NCBI RefSeq assembly: GCF_021726475.1
Contig: NZ_JAKJRU010000007.1
Span: 124,001 to 188,000 of the forward strand
DNA length: 64,000 nt
Direction: 5' to 3'
Source of the DNA: Pseudomonas oligotrophica
GTDB lineage: Bacteria; Pseudomonadota; Gammaproteobacteria; Pseudomonadales; Pseudomonadaceae
Shown here: in pieces, positions 1-7,759 of the stretch
Layout: the number at the start of each line of letters is the position of its first letter
Position numbering within the stretch: the stretch's first letter is position 1
Notes under the pieces: generated by a model
Told to the model about the DNA's origin: nothing
The model's database searches: none
The model's input: only the letters and a program-made list of their open reading frames with translations
Position numbers and translations under genes: made by a program

Positions 1-266
1 GCACGCTGTACGGCGACATGCTGCAGCTCTCGGCGAGCAAGCTGCTGCTGCATCCGCTGCTGGTGATGGGCGGTTTTTTGCTATTCCCGGTCGCCGACCC
101 GCAACTGCGCCTGGCCGGGATACTGATGGCCTGTGCGCCGATGATGAGCATCTTCCCGATCCTCGGCGCGCGCTACGGCCTGGAAGGGCGCTGCGCCGCC
201 GCGCTGGTCAGCGCCACGGTGCTGTCGTTCCTCAGCATCAGCCTGTTTCTCTGGCTGTTGCACTGA
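1..266 (+). CDS. AEC-family transporter, C-terminal end (partial)
   Basis: This reading frame enters from the left edge and ends in TGA at 264-266, so only about the last 88 residues are visible. They form hydrophobic segments with short polar loops. The Met-rich stretch around ACAPMMSIFPILGARYG followed by a final membrane helix is typical of the auxin efflux carrier (AEC) family, which includes malonate transporters in Pseudomonas. It would sit in the inner membrane and export or import an organic anion. The substrate cannot be read from this fragment. It ends 69 bases before pcaR in the same direction, with a PcaR-like operator in between, so co-transcription with pcaR is unlikely. Confidence 0.7.
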   Translation, partial: TLYGDMLQLSASKLLLHPLLVMGGFLLFPVADPQLRLAGILMACAPMMSIFPILGARYGLEGRCAAALVSATVLSFLSISLFLWLLH

Positions 267-274
267 AGGCGCCT

Positions 275-306
275 GGCGATTATCGAGCAATGTGTCGATA
301 ATCGCC
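275..306. promoter_or_regulatory. Perfect inverted repeat upstream of pcaR (probable PcaR autoregulatory operator)
   Basis: Two 12-base arms, 275-286 (GGCGATTATCGA) and 295-306 (TCGATAATCGCC), are perfect reverse complements separated by 8 bases. The core TCGATAATCGC resembles the GTTCGATAATCGCAC motif I recall for P. putida PcaR. The site lies 28 bases before the pcaR ATG at 335, which suits repression of its own promoter. The assignment to PcaR is inference. Confidence 0.7.
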
Positions 307-334
307 CTTGTCTCCCGCATTCGGAATCGCCGCC

Positions 335-1177
335 ATGACCGATGAACTGCGCGCCCCCTCCACGCCGATGGCGCCGCCCATCGTCGCCTCGCCGGCCAAG
401 CGCATCGAGGCGCTGACCGGCGATCCCAACTTCATGACCTCCCTGGCCCGCGGCCTGGCGGTGATCCATGCCTTCCAGGAGCGCAAGCGCCACCTGACCA
501 TCGCGCAGATCAGCCACCGCACCGAGATCCCGCGGGCGGCGGTGCGCCGCTGCCTGCACACGCTGATGAAGCTCGGCTACGTGACCACCGACGGGCGCAC
601 CTACTCGCTGCTGCCCAAGGTGCTGACCCTGGGCCATGCCTACCTGTCCTCGACGCCGCTGGCGATGACCGCGCAACCGATCCTCGATCGCCTCAGCGAG
701 CAACTCCACGAGGCCTGCTCCATGGCTACCTTGGAAGGCGACGAAGTGCTCTACGTGGCGCGCTCGGCCACGCCGCAGCGGCTCATCTCGGTGGATCTCG
801 CGGTCGGCAGCCGGCTGCCGGCCTACTGCACCTCGATGGGCCGCATCCTGCTGGCCGCGCTGGATGACGCCGCGCTGGACGAATACCTCGACCGCGCCGA
901 CCTGCAGATCAAGACCAGCCGCACCCTGCACACCCCCGAGGCGCTGCGCGAGAACATCGCGGAAATCCGCCGCCAGGGCTGGGTCATCGTCGACCAGGAG
1001 CTGGAAGTCGGCCTGCGCTCGCTGGCGGTGCCGCTCAAGGACTCCGCCGGCCAGGTGCTCGCCGCGCTGAACGTCGGCACCCATGCCGGCCGGGTGTCGC
1101 GCCAGGAGCTGGAGACGCGCTTCCTGCCGGTGCTGCTGGAGGCCAGCCGCGAGCTGAGCACCCGGCTGTTCCACTGA
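335..1177 (+). CDS. pcaR: PcaR, IclR-family regulator of beta-ketoadipate genes
   Basis: This IclR-family regulator has 280 residues. An N-terminal winged helix-turn-helix lies at about residues 37-95 (recognition region near ISHRTEIPRAAVRRCL), followed by the IclR effector-binding domain with the family block CTSMGRILLAAL. In pseudomonads PcaR activates the pca operons in response to beta-ketoadipate. I chose the ATG at 335 because GGAA lies 8 bases upstream; a TTG at 308 would add nine residues without a clear ribosome site. The gene lies directly upstream of pcaIJF, with operator-like sequences in front of both pcaR and pcaI. Its identity as PcaR rather than the related PobR rests on this context and on the motif, and is strong. 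Confidence 0.92.
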   Translation: MTDELRAPSTPMAPPIVASPAKRIEALTGDPNFMTSLARGLAVIHAFQERKRHLTIAQISHRTEIPRAAVRRCLHTLMKLGYVTTDGRTYSLLPKVLTLGHAYLSSTPLAMTAQPILDRLSEQLHEACSMATLEGDEVLYVARSATPQRLISVDLAVGSRLPAYCTSMGRILLAALDDAALDEYLDRADLQIKTSRTLHTPEALRENIAEIRRQGWVIVDQELEVGLRSLAVPLKDSAGQVLAALNVGTHAGRVSRQELETRFLPVLLEASRELSTRLFH

Positions 1178-1181
1178 GCCG

Positions 1182-1290
1182 TCACGCCCCGGCGCCGGGC
1201 TGGCCGCGGCGGAAGGCGCTGGACGAGCTGCCGTGCAGGCGGCGGAAGAAGCCGGTGAAGTAGGCGGGCTCGCCATCGACTGACCATCCC
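1182..1290 (-). pseudogene. Relict C-terminus of an AraC-family regulator
   Basis: On the minus strand, ending in TGA at 1184-1182, a short frame reads DGEPAYFTGFFRRLHG and then SSSSAFRRGQPGAGA. This matches the second helix-turn-helix of AraC/XylS regulators (typical form EPSYFxRxFRRxxGxSPxxFRR). Only about 33 residues can be recognised; nothing upstream on that strand looks like the rest of the protein. AraC regulators such as PobC are commonly found near aromatic catabolism genes, so this may be the stump of a deleted neighbour. Seen: the motif. Inferred: the origin. Confidence 0.6.
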
Positions 1291-1339
1291 GGCCGGCCGC
1301 GGTGGGTGCCGCCTGCGGTCGGTTGGGCGAGGCTTCTTT

Positions 1340-1370
1340 GTTCGATTACCGAACCGAATGTCGATTATCG
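1340..1370. promoter_or_regulatory. Likely PcaR operator in the pcaI promoter
   Basis: A 15-base palindrome GTTCGATTACCGAAC (1340-1354) is followed by a second copy of the core, TCGATTATCG (1361-1370). Both share the TCGATtAtCG core of the inverted repeat in front of pcaR. Successive half-sites around the promoter are expected for PcaR at pcaIJ. The operator ends about 76 bases before the pcaI ATG. Confidence 0.7.
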
Positions 1371-1446
1371 GATTGTTCCGCGACCGTGTGCTGGTTAACG
1401 TCTGCTCCACGCTACAGCGTATCGATCACCACACGAGATTCGACCC

Positions 1447-2298
1447 ATGGCTGAACTCCTCACGCTCCGCGAAGCCGTCGAGCGCTTCATCCAGAATGGC
1501 GACACCGTCGCGCTGGAAGGTTTTACCCACCTGATCCCCACTGCCGCGGCCCACGAGATCGTGCGCCAGAACAAGCAGGAGCTGACCCTGGTGCGCATGA
1601 CGCCGGACCTGGTCTACGACCTGCTGATCGGCGCCGGCTGCGTGAAGAAGCTGATCTTCTCCTGGGGCGGCAATCCCGGCGTCGGCTCGCTGCACCGCCT
1701 GCGCGATGCGGTGGAGAAGCAGTGGCCGCAGCCGCTGGAGATCGAGGAGCACAGCCACGCCGACCTCGCCAACGCCTACGTCGCCGGTGCCTCGGGCCTG
1801 CCGTTCGCCGTGCTGCGTGCCTACGCCGGTTCCGACCTGCCGAAGGTCAACCCGGTGATCAAGTCGGTTACCTGTCCGTTCACCGGTGAAGTGCTGGCCG
1901 CCGTGCCGAGCGTGCGCCCGGACGTCACCGTGATCCACGCGCAGAAGGCCGACCGCAAGGGCAACGTGCTGATCCAGGGCATCCTCGGCGTGCAGAAGGA
2001 GGCCGCCCTGGCCGCCAAGCGCTGCATCGTCACCGTCGAGGAAATCGTCGACGACCTCAACGCGCCGATGAACGCCTGCGTGCTGCCGACCTGGGCGCTG
2101 ACCGCCGTTTGCCTGGTGCCGGGCGGGGCGCACCCGTCCTATGCCCACGGTTACTACGAGCGCGACAACCGCTTCTACCAGGCCTGGGACCCGATCGCCC
2201 GCGATCGTGCGGCGTTCACCAGCTGGATCGATACCTACATCCGCGGCACGGCCGATTTCGCCGAGTTCAAGCAAAAGCTCGCAGGGGAGGCCAACTGA
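1447..2298 (+). CDS. pcaI: 3-oxoadipate CoA-transferase, subunit A
   Basis: The 283-residue alpha subunit of the CoA-transferase moves CoA from succinyl-CoA to beta-ketoadipate, the penultimate step of protocatechuate degradation. Family I CoA-transferase features are visible: a glycine-rich turn (SWGGNPGVGS), and the long central fold of glutaconate-type subunits, including the segment VIHAQKADRKGNVLIQG. The catalytic glutamate is on the beta subunit, as expected. The stop overlaps the pcaJ start (TGATG), indicating translational coupling. The length is typical of the Pseudomonas enzyme. Expression is probably PcaR-dependent through the operator at 1340-1370. Confidence 0.95.
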   Translation: MAELLTLREAVERFIQNGDTVALEGFTHLIPTAAAHEIVRQNKQELTLVRMTPDLVYDLLIGAGCVKKLIFSWGGNPGVGSLHRLRDAVEKQWPQPLEIEEHSHADLANAYVAGASGLPFAVLRAYAGSDLPKVNPVIKSVTCPFTGEVLAAVPSVRPDVTVIHAQKADRKGNVLIQGILGVQKEAALAAKRCIVTVEEIVDDLNAPMNACVLPTWALTAVCLVPGGAHPSYAHGYYERDNRFYQAWDPIARDRAAFTSWIDTYIRGTADFAEFKQKLAGEAN

Positions 2299-3082
2299 TG
2301 AGCGCTCACGACTACAGCACCAATGAAATGATGACCGTCGCCGCCGCCCGCCGCCTGGGCAATGGCAGCGTCTGCTTCGTCGGCATCGGCCTGCCGTCCA
2401 AGGCCGCCAACCTGGCGCGCCTGACCCATGCGCCGGAAGTCGTGCTGATCTACGAATCCGGCCCGATCGGCGCCAAGCCGAGCGTGCTGCCGCTGTCGAT
2501 CGGCGACGGCGAGCTGGCCGAGACCGCCGACACCGTGGTGCCCACCGGCGAGATCTTCCGCTACTGGCTGCAGGGCGGGCGCATCGACGTCGGCTTCCTC
2601 GGTGCGGCGCAGGTGGACAAGTACGGCAACATCAATACCACGGTGATCGGCGACTACCACCAGCCCAAGGTGCGCCTGCCGGGCGCGGGTGGCGCGCCGG
2701 AGATCGCCGGCAGCGCCAAGGAGGTGCTGATCATCCTCAAGCAGTCGCATCGCACCTTCGTCGACAAGCTGGCCTTCATCACCTCGGTCGGCTTCGGCGA
2801 GGGCGGTGAGCACCGCAAGCAGCTCGGCCTACCGGGCAAGGGCCCGGTGGCGATCATCACCGACCTGTGCATCATGGAGCCCGAAGCCGGTACCCACGAG
2901 TTCGTCGTCACCGCGCTGCACCCGGGCGTGACCCGCGAGCAGGTGATCGAGAACACCGGCTGGGCGATCCGCTTCGCCGATGAGGTCGCCACCACCGAGG
3001 CGCCGCGTGTCGAGGAGCTGGTCGCGCTGCGTGCTCTGGAAGCGCGCACTGCGGCCGCCCACGGCCAGGCTGGGGGTGACGA

Positions 3083-3086
<4 letters not shown>
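2298..3086 (+). CDS. pcaJ: 3-oxoadipate CoA-transferase, subunit B
   Basis: The 262-residue beta subunit is the partner of PcaI. The active-site motif YESG is present at residues 52-55; E53 would carry the CoA thioester intermediate. The downstream segments [18 protein letters not shown] and [10 protein letters not shown] are typical of the family. An open frame continues upstream inside pcaI, but the ATG at 2298 gives the known N-terminus and a TGATG overlap, so the longer form is rejected. It is followed by an ATGA overlap with pcaF, so pcaI, pcaJ and pcaF form one coupled unit. Confidence 0.95.
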
Positions 3087-4288
<1,202 letters not shown>

Positions 4289-4304
4289 GCGGAACAGGGA
4301 CGTG

Positions 4305-4440
4305 ACGTAGCGTGGAAGATTCGCGCAGCGATCTTCCACCACGCCCCCGCCAAGGGTGGGAAATGCCTTCGGCAGTTTCCCACCCTACGGCAGCTACGCG
4401 TGATCGACCGTAGGGTGCGCCGCGCGCACCACGCGTCAGG
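4305..4440. repeat. Cluster of three REP-like palindromes between pcaF and pcaB
   Basis: Three hairpins follow one another. Arms 4312-4320/4331-4339 are GTGGAAGAT and its complement. Arms 4353-4363/4376-4386 are AGGGTGGGAAA and its complement, with an inner TGCC/GGCA stem. Arms 4414-4420/4424-4430 are GGTGCGC and its complement. They carry the same TAGGGTG core as other REP elements in this window. They fill the pcaF-pcaB gap, where some pseudomonads carry a dicarboxylate transporter gene. Confidence 0.75.
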
Positions 4441-4506
4441 CGGCTGGACCGCGCTGCCTGGCGCTGCCAACCTTGGTCTTCCCATCGCCTGCAGGATGAC
4501 TTCGTC

Positions 4507-5859
4507 TTGAGCAACCAACTGTTCGATGCCTACTTCACCAGTGCGCCGATGCGTGCGGTGTTCTGCGACCGCGGCCGCTTGCAGGGCCTGCTCGACTTCG
4601 AGGCCGCGCTGGCGCGCGCCGAGGCGGCGGTCGGGGTGATCTCGCCGGCGGCCGTGGCGCCCATCGTCGAGGCCTGCCGCGCCGAGCGCTACGACGTGCC
4701 GGCACTGGCCGCGGCCATCGCCAGCGCCGGAAACTCGGCGATCCCGCTGGTCAAGGCGCTGGGCCGCGAGGTGGCGGCCAGCGATGCCGATGCCGAGAAA
4801 TACCTGCACTTGGGCGCCACCAGCCAGGACGCCATGGACACCGGCCTGGTCCTGCAACTGCGCGCCGCACTGGCGCTGCTGCGCGCCGACCTGGCACGCC
4901 TGGCCGGCGCCCTGGCGGTGCAGGCCGAGCGCCATGCCGAGCTGCCGATGAGCGGCCGCACCTGGTTGCAGCACGCTACGCCGGTGACTCTGGGGATGAA
5001 GATCGCCAGCTGGCTGGGCGCAATCACCCGCCATCGCCAGCGCCTGGCCGAACTCGAGCCGCGCCTGTTGTGCCTGCAGTTCGGCGGGGCCTCCGGCTCG
5101 CTGGCGGCGCTCGGCGAACAGGCCTGGCCGGTCAGCCAGGCGCTGGCCGCCGAACTCGGGCTGAACCTGCCCGAACAACCCTGGCATACCCAGCGCGACC
5201 GCCTGGCGGAGCTGGCCGGCGTGCTCGGGCTGATCGCCGGCAGCCTCGGCAAGCTGGGCCGCGACCTGTCGCTGCTGATGCAGACCGACGTCGGCGAAGT
5301 CTTCGAACCCGCGGCGCCGGGCAAGGGCGGCTCCTCGACCATGCCGCACAAGCGCAACCCGGTGGGCAGCGCGGTGCTGATCGCCGCCGCCACCCGCGCG
5401 CCGGGGCTGGTCGCCACCATGCTCGCGGCCATGCCGCAGGAGCACGAGCGCAGCCTCGGCCTCTGGCATGCCGAATGGGAAACCCTGCCGGAGCTCTGCT
5501 GCCTGGTCTCCGGCGCACTGGCACAGGCGCTGATCGCCGTCCCCGGGCTGGAGATCGACGCCGAGCGCATGCGCGGCAACCTGGAACGCACCCGCGGCCT
5601 GGTGATGGCCGAGGCGGTGAGCATTGCCCTGGCCCAGCGGGTCGGGCGGGAAAAGGCCCATCACCTGGTCGAGCGCTGCTGCCGCGAAGCAGTGGCCGAG
5701 GGTCGCCACCTGCGCGGCGTACTCGGCGAGACGCCCGAGGTGTGCGCCGAACTGAACGACGCCGAGCTGGATCGCCTGCTCGATCCGGCCTGTTACCTGG
5801 GCCAGGCACGCCGCTGGGTCGAGCGTACGCTGGCCGAACACCATGCCCTGAACGAGTGA
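4507..5859 (+). CDS. pcaB: 3-carboxy-cis,cis-muconate cycloisomerase
   Basis: This 450-residue member of the fumarase/aspartase superfamily converts 3-carboxymuconate to gamma-carboxymuconolactone. The superfamily signature is at residues 274-285 (GGSSTMPHKRNP), and a catalytic-region histidine (TWLQHATP) is at about H156. The start is a TTG at 4507, supported by AGGA about 10 bases upstream and by the N-terminus SNQLFDAYFTSAPM, which matches the family. It begins the second block of the pathway (pcaB, pcaD, pcaC) and is separated from pcaD by only eight bases. Confidence 0.95.
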   Translation: MSNQLFDAYFTSAPMRAVFCDRGRLQGLLDFEAALARAEAAVGVISPAAVAPIVEACRAERYDVPALAAAIASAGNSAIPLVKALGREVAASDADAEKYLHLGATSQDAMDTGLVLQLRAALALLRADLARLAGALAVQAERHAELPMSGRTWLQHATPVTLGMKIASWLGAITRHRQRLAELEPRLLCLQFGGASGSLAALGEQAWPVSQALAAELGLNLPEQPWHTQRDRLAELAGVLGLIAGSLGKLGRDLSLLMQTDVGEVFEPAAPGKGGSSTMPHKRNPVGSAVLIAAATRAPGLVATMLAAMPQEHERSLGLWHAEWETLPELCCLVSGALAQALIAVPGLEIDAERMRGNLERTRGLVMAEAVSIALAQRVGREKAHHLVERCCREAVAEGRHLRGVLGETPEVCAELNDAELDRLLDPACYLGQARRWVERTLAEHHALNE

Positions 5860-5867
5860 GAACGACG

Positions 5868-6656
5868 ATGCCGACCGTACAACTGGCCGACGCCACCCTG
5901 AACTACCGCTTCGACGGTCCCGACAACGCGCCGGTGCTGGTGCTTTCCAATTCCCTGGGCACCGACCTGCACATGTGGGACGCGCAGATCCCGGCCTTCG
6001 CCGAGCATTTCCGCGTGCTGCGCTACGACACCCGCGGCCATGGCGCCTCCAGCGTCACCCCCGGGCCCTACAGCATCGAGCAGCTGGGCCATGACGTGCT
6101 CGGCATGCTCGACGCCTTCGGTATCGAGCGCTTCGCCTTCTGCGGCCTGTCCATGGGCGGGCTGATCGGCCAGTGGCTGGGCATCCATGCCGGCGACCGC
6201 CTCGAGCGCCTGGTGCTGTGCAACACCGGCGCCAAGATCGGCACCGACGAGGTCTGGAACAGCCGCATCGACAGCGTGCTGGCCGGCCGCGAGCAGGCCA
6301 TGCGCGACATGCGCGATGCGTCCATCGCGCGCTGGTTCACCCCCGGCTTCGCCCAGGCCAACCCGGCGGTGGCGGCGCGCATCACCGAGATGATCGCCAG
6401 CACCTCTCCGGACGGCTACGCGGCCAACTGCGCGGCGGTGCGCGATGCCGATTTGCGCGAGCAACTGGGCGCGATCAAGGCGCCGACCCTGGTGGTCTGC
6501 GGCGCGCAGGACCCGGTCACGACCGTCGAGCACGGCCAGTTCATGCAGCAGCGCATCGCCGGCGCCGAGCGTGTGGATTTCGAGGCCGCGCACCTGTCCA
6601 ATGTCGAGGCGGGCGAGGCCTTCACCCGGGCTGTGCTGGATTTTCTCCGCGGCTGA
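5868..6656 (+). CDS. pcaD: 3-oxoadipate enol-lactonase
   Basis: This 262-residue alpha/beta hydrolase turns beta-ketoadipate enol-lactone into beta-ketoadipate. The catalytic triad can be read: S95 in the nucleophile elbow GLSMGG, D215 in GAQDPVTT, and H242 in EAAHLSN. The oxyanion-side strand LSNSLGTDLHMW is typical. The ATG at 5868 lies eight bases after the pcaB stop, and the upstream continuation of the frame through pcaB is an artefact. PcaC is a separate gene here, not fused to PcaD as in some other bacteria. Confidence 0.95.
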   Translation: MPTVQLADATLNYRFDGPDNAPVLVLSNSLGTDLHMWDAQIPAFAEHFRVLRYDTRGHGASSVTPGPYSIEQLGHDVLGMLDAFGIERFAFCGLSMGGLIGQWLGIHAGDRLERLVLCNTGAKIGTDEVWNSRIDSVLAGREQAMRDMRDASIARWFTPGFAQANPAVAARITEMIASTSPDGYAANCAAVRDADLREQLGAIKAPTLVVCGAQDPVTTVEHGQFMQQRIAGAERVDFEAAHLSNVEAGEAFTRAVLDFLRG

Positions 6657-6660
6657 GCGG

Positions 6661-6739
6661 GCGTAGGGTGGGCGACGGCGCAGCCTTGCCCAGCGTGGCC
6701 CGTGGCGGACAAGCGCTTCGCGCGTTGTCCACCCTACGC
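6661..6739. repeat. REPIN-like inverted pair between pcaD and pcaC
   Basis: GCGTAGGGTGG at 6661-6671 and its exact complement at 6729-6739 flank about 57 bases of imperfect palindromic sequence. This is the arrangement expected of two REP sequences in inverted orientation (a REPIN). The core matches the REP family found next to the RAYT gene at 32234-32764. Confidence 0.75.
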
Positions 6740-6916
6740 TAAGCCAATCCCGCGTGAGCGGGCGGGCGCCGCAGCCGGGCACCCACCCGATTCATCAGGG
6801 GCCGCCAGGGAGCAGGGTGGGCTTGAGCCCACCAAAGCCTCGGAACATCACCCCATATCCTTTACCCGGCAGGCCGGCGCCAGGCGCTGGTCCGCCCTGA
6901 CAGGAGACGCCCCGCA

Positions 6917-7315
6917 ATGGACGAGAAGCAACGCTACGAAGCCGGCATGCAGGTACGCCGCGCGGTGCTGGGCGATGCCCATGTCGACCGCAGCCTGCAG
7001 AACATCAGCGAGTTCAACGCCGAGTTCCAGGAGATGATCACCCGCCATGCCTGGGGGGATATCTGGACGCGCCCGGGGCTGTCGCGGCACACCCGCAGCC
7101 TGATCACCATCGCCATGCTGATCGGCATGAACCGCGAGGGCGAGTTGAAGCTGCACCTGCGCGCGGCGCGCAACAACGGCGTGAGCCGCGACGAGATCAA
7201 GGAAGTGCTGCTGCAGAGCGCCATCTACTGCGGCATCCCGGCGGCCAACGCGAGCTTCCACCTGGCCGAGGAGGTCTATGCCGAGCTGGGCGTCGAGTCC
7301 CTTGGCGAGCCCTGA
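6917..7315 (+). CDS. pcaC: 4-carboxymuconolactone decarboxylase
   Basis: This 132-residue carboxymuconolactone decarboxylase (CMD/AhpD-like fold) removes CO2 from gamma-carboxymuconolactone to give beta-ketoadipate enol-lactone, the PcaD substrate. The length and the N-terminus MDEKQRYEAGMQVRRAVLGD are those of Pseudomonas PcaC. The helical core includes HLRAARNNGVSRDEI and LLQSAIYCGIPAANASF. A 260-base gap carrying a REPIN separates it from pcaD, so co-transcription is possible but not certain. A rho-independent terminator follows it. Confidence 0.94.
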   Translation: MDEKQRYEAGMQVRRAVLGDAHVDRSLQNISEFNAEFQEMITRHAWGDIWTRPGLSRHTRSLITIAMLIGMNREGELKLHLRAARNNGVSRDEIKEVLLQSAIYCGIPAANASFHLAEEVYAELGVESLGEP

Positions 7316-7340
7316 CCGGCCGCTGCGCCAGCCGGCCTGT

Positions 7341-7378
7341 CGCCCCGTACCGCCTTGCGGGTGGTCGGGGCGTTTTTC
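7341..7378 (+). terminator. Terminator after pcaC
   Basis: A GC-rich stem (GCCCCGTACCGCC paired with GGGTGGTCGGGGC around a TTGC loop) is followed by five T residues. It closes the pca region and faces the end of the convergent copper operon. Confidence 0.75.
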
Positions 7379-7438
7379 ATGGAGAGCTGCGCCGGGCCTG
7401 GCTGCTGCTCGCAGCGCCTGATTGGCGTCCCCGGCGGG

Positions 7439-7759
7439 CTACTGCCGGCTGATGCGGGTGATGCTGGCGTTCATGCCGCGGCTGGTGAAGTCGAAGCTGA
7501 CCGGGCTGCCCACCTCGAGCGACTCGATCTGCTCGGCCGTCGCCTTGAAGCCCATGGTCATCGCCGGCCAGCCCAGCGCCTCCACCGGGCCGTGGGCGAT
7601 GATCACCCGGCCTTTCTCCGGCATCAGTTTCTTCACCGTGCCAGTGGCGCTGGCCGACTGGGTGGCCGGCTGCATGGCCATGCCCTGGTCGGCGGTCTCG
7701 GCGGCGTGGGCGGTCGGCAGCAGGAACAGGGCGGCAAGCGCGATATGGGTGATTTTCAT
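7439..7759 (-). CDS. cusF: CusF-like periplasmic copper/silver chaperone
   Basis: This 106-residue protein has a Sec signal peptide (residues 1-19, ending AHA). Its mature part is the OB-fold of CusF. The Cu(I)/Ag(I) site is complete: H56, W64, M67 and M69, in the spacing H-x7-W-x2-M-x-M of E. coli CusF. It would deliver metal to the periplasmic face of the CusCBA pump. Its ATG overlaps the end of cusA by four bases, so it is the last gene of the operon. An open frame runs far upstream through cusA, but that is a GC-driven artefact. Confidence 0.9.
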   Translation of the reverse strand: MKITHIALAALFLLPTAHAAETADQGMAMQPATQSASATGTVKKLMPEKGRVIIAHGPVEALGWPAMTMGFKATAEQIESLEVGSPVSFDFTSRGMNASITRISRQ

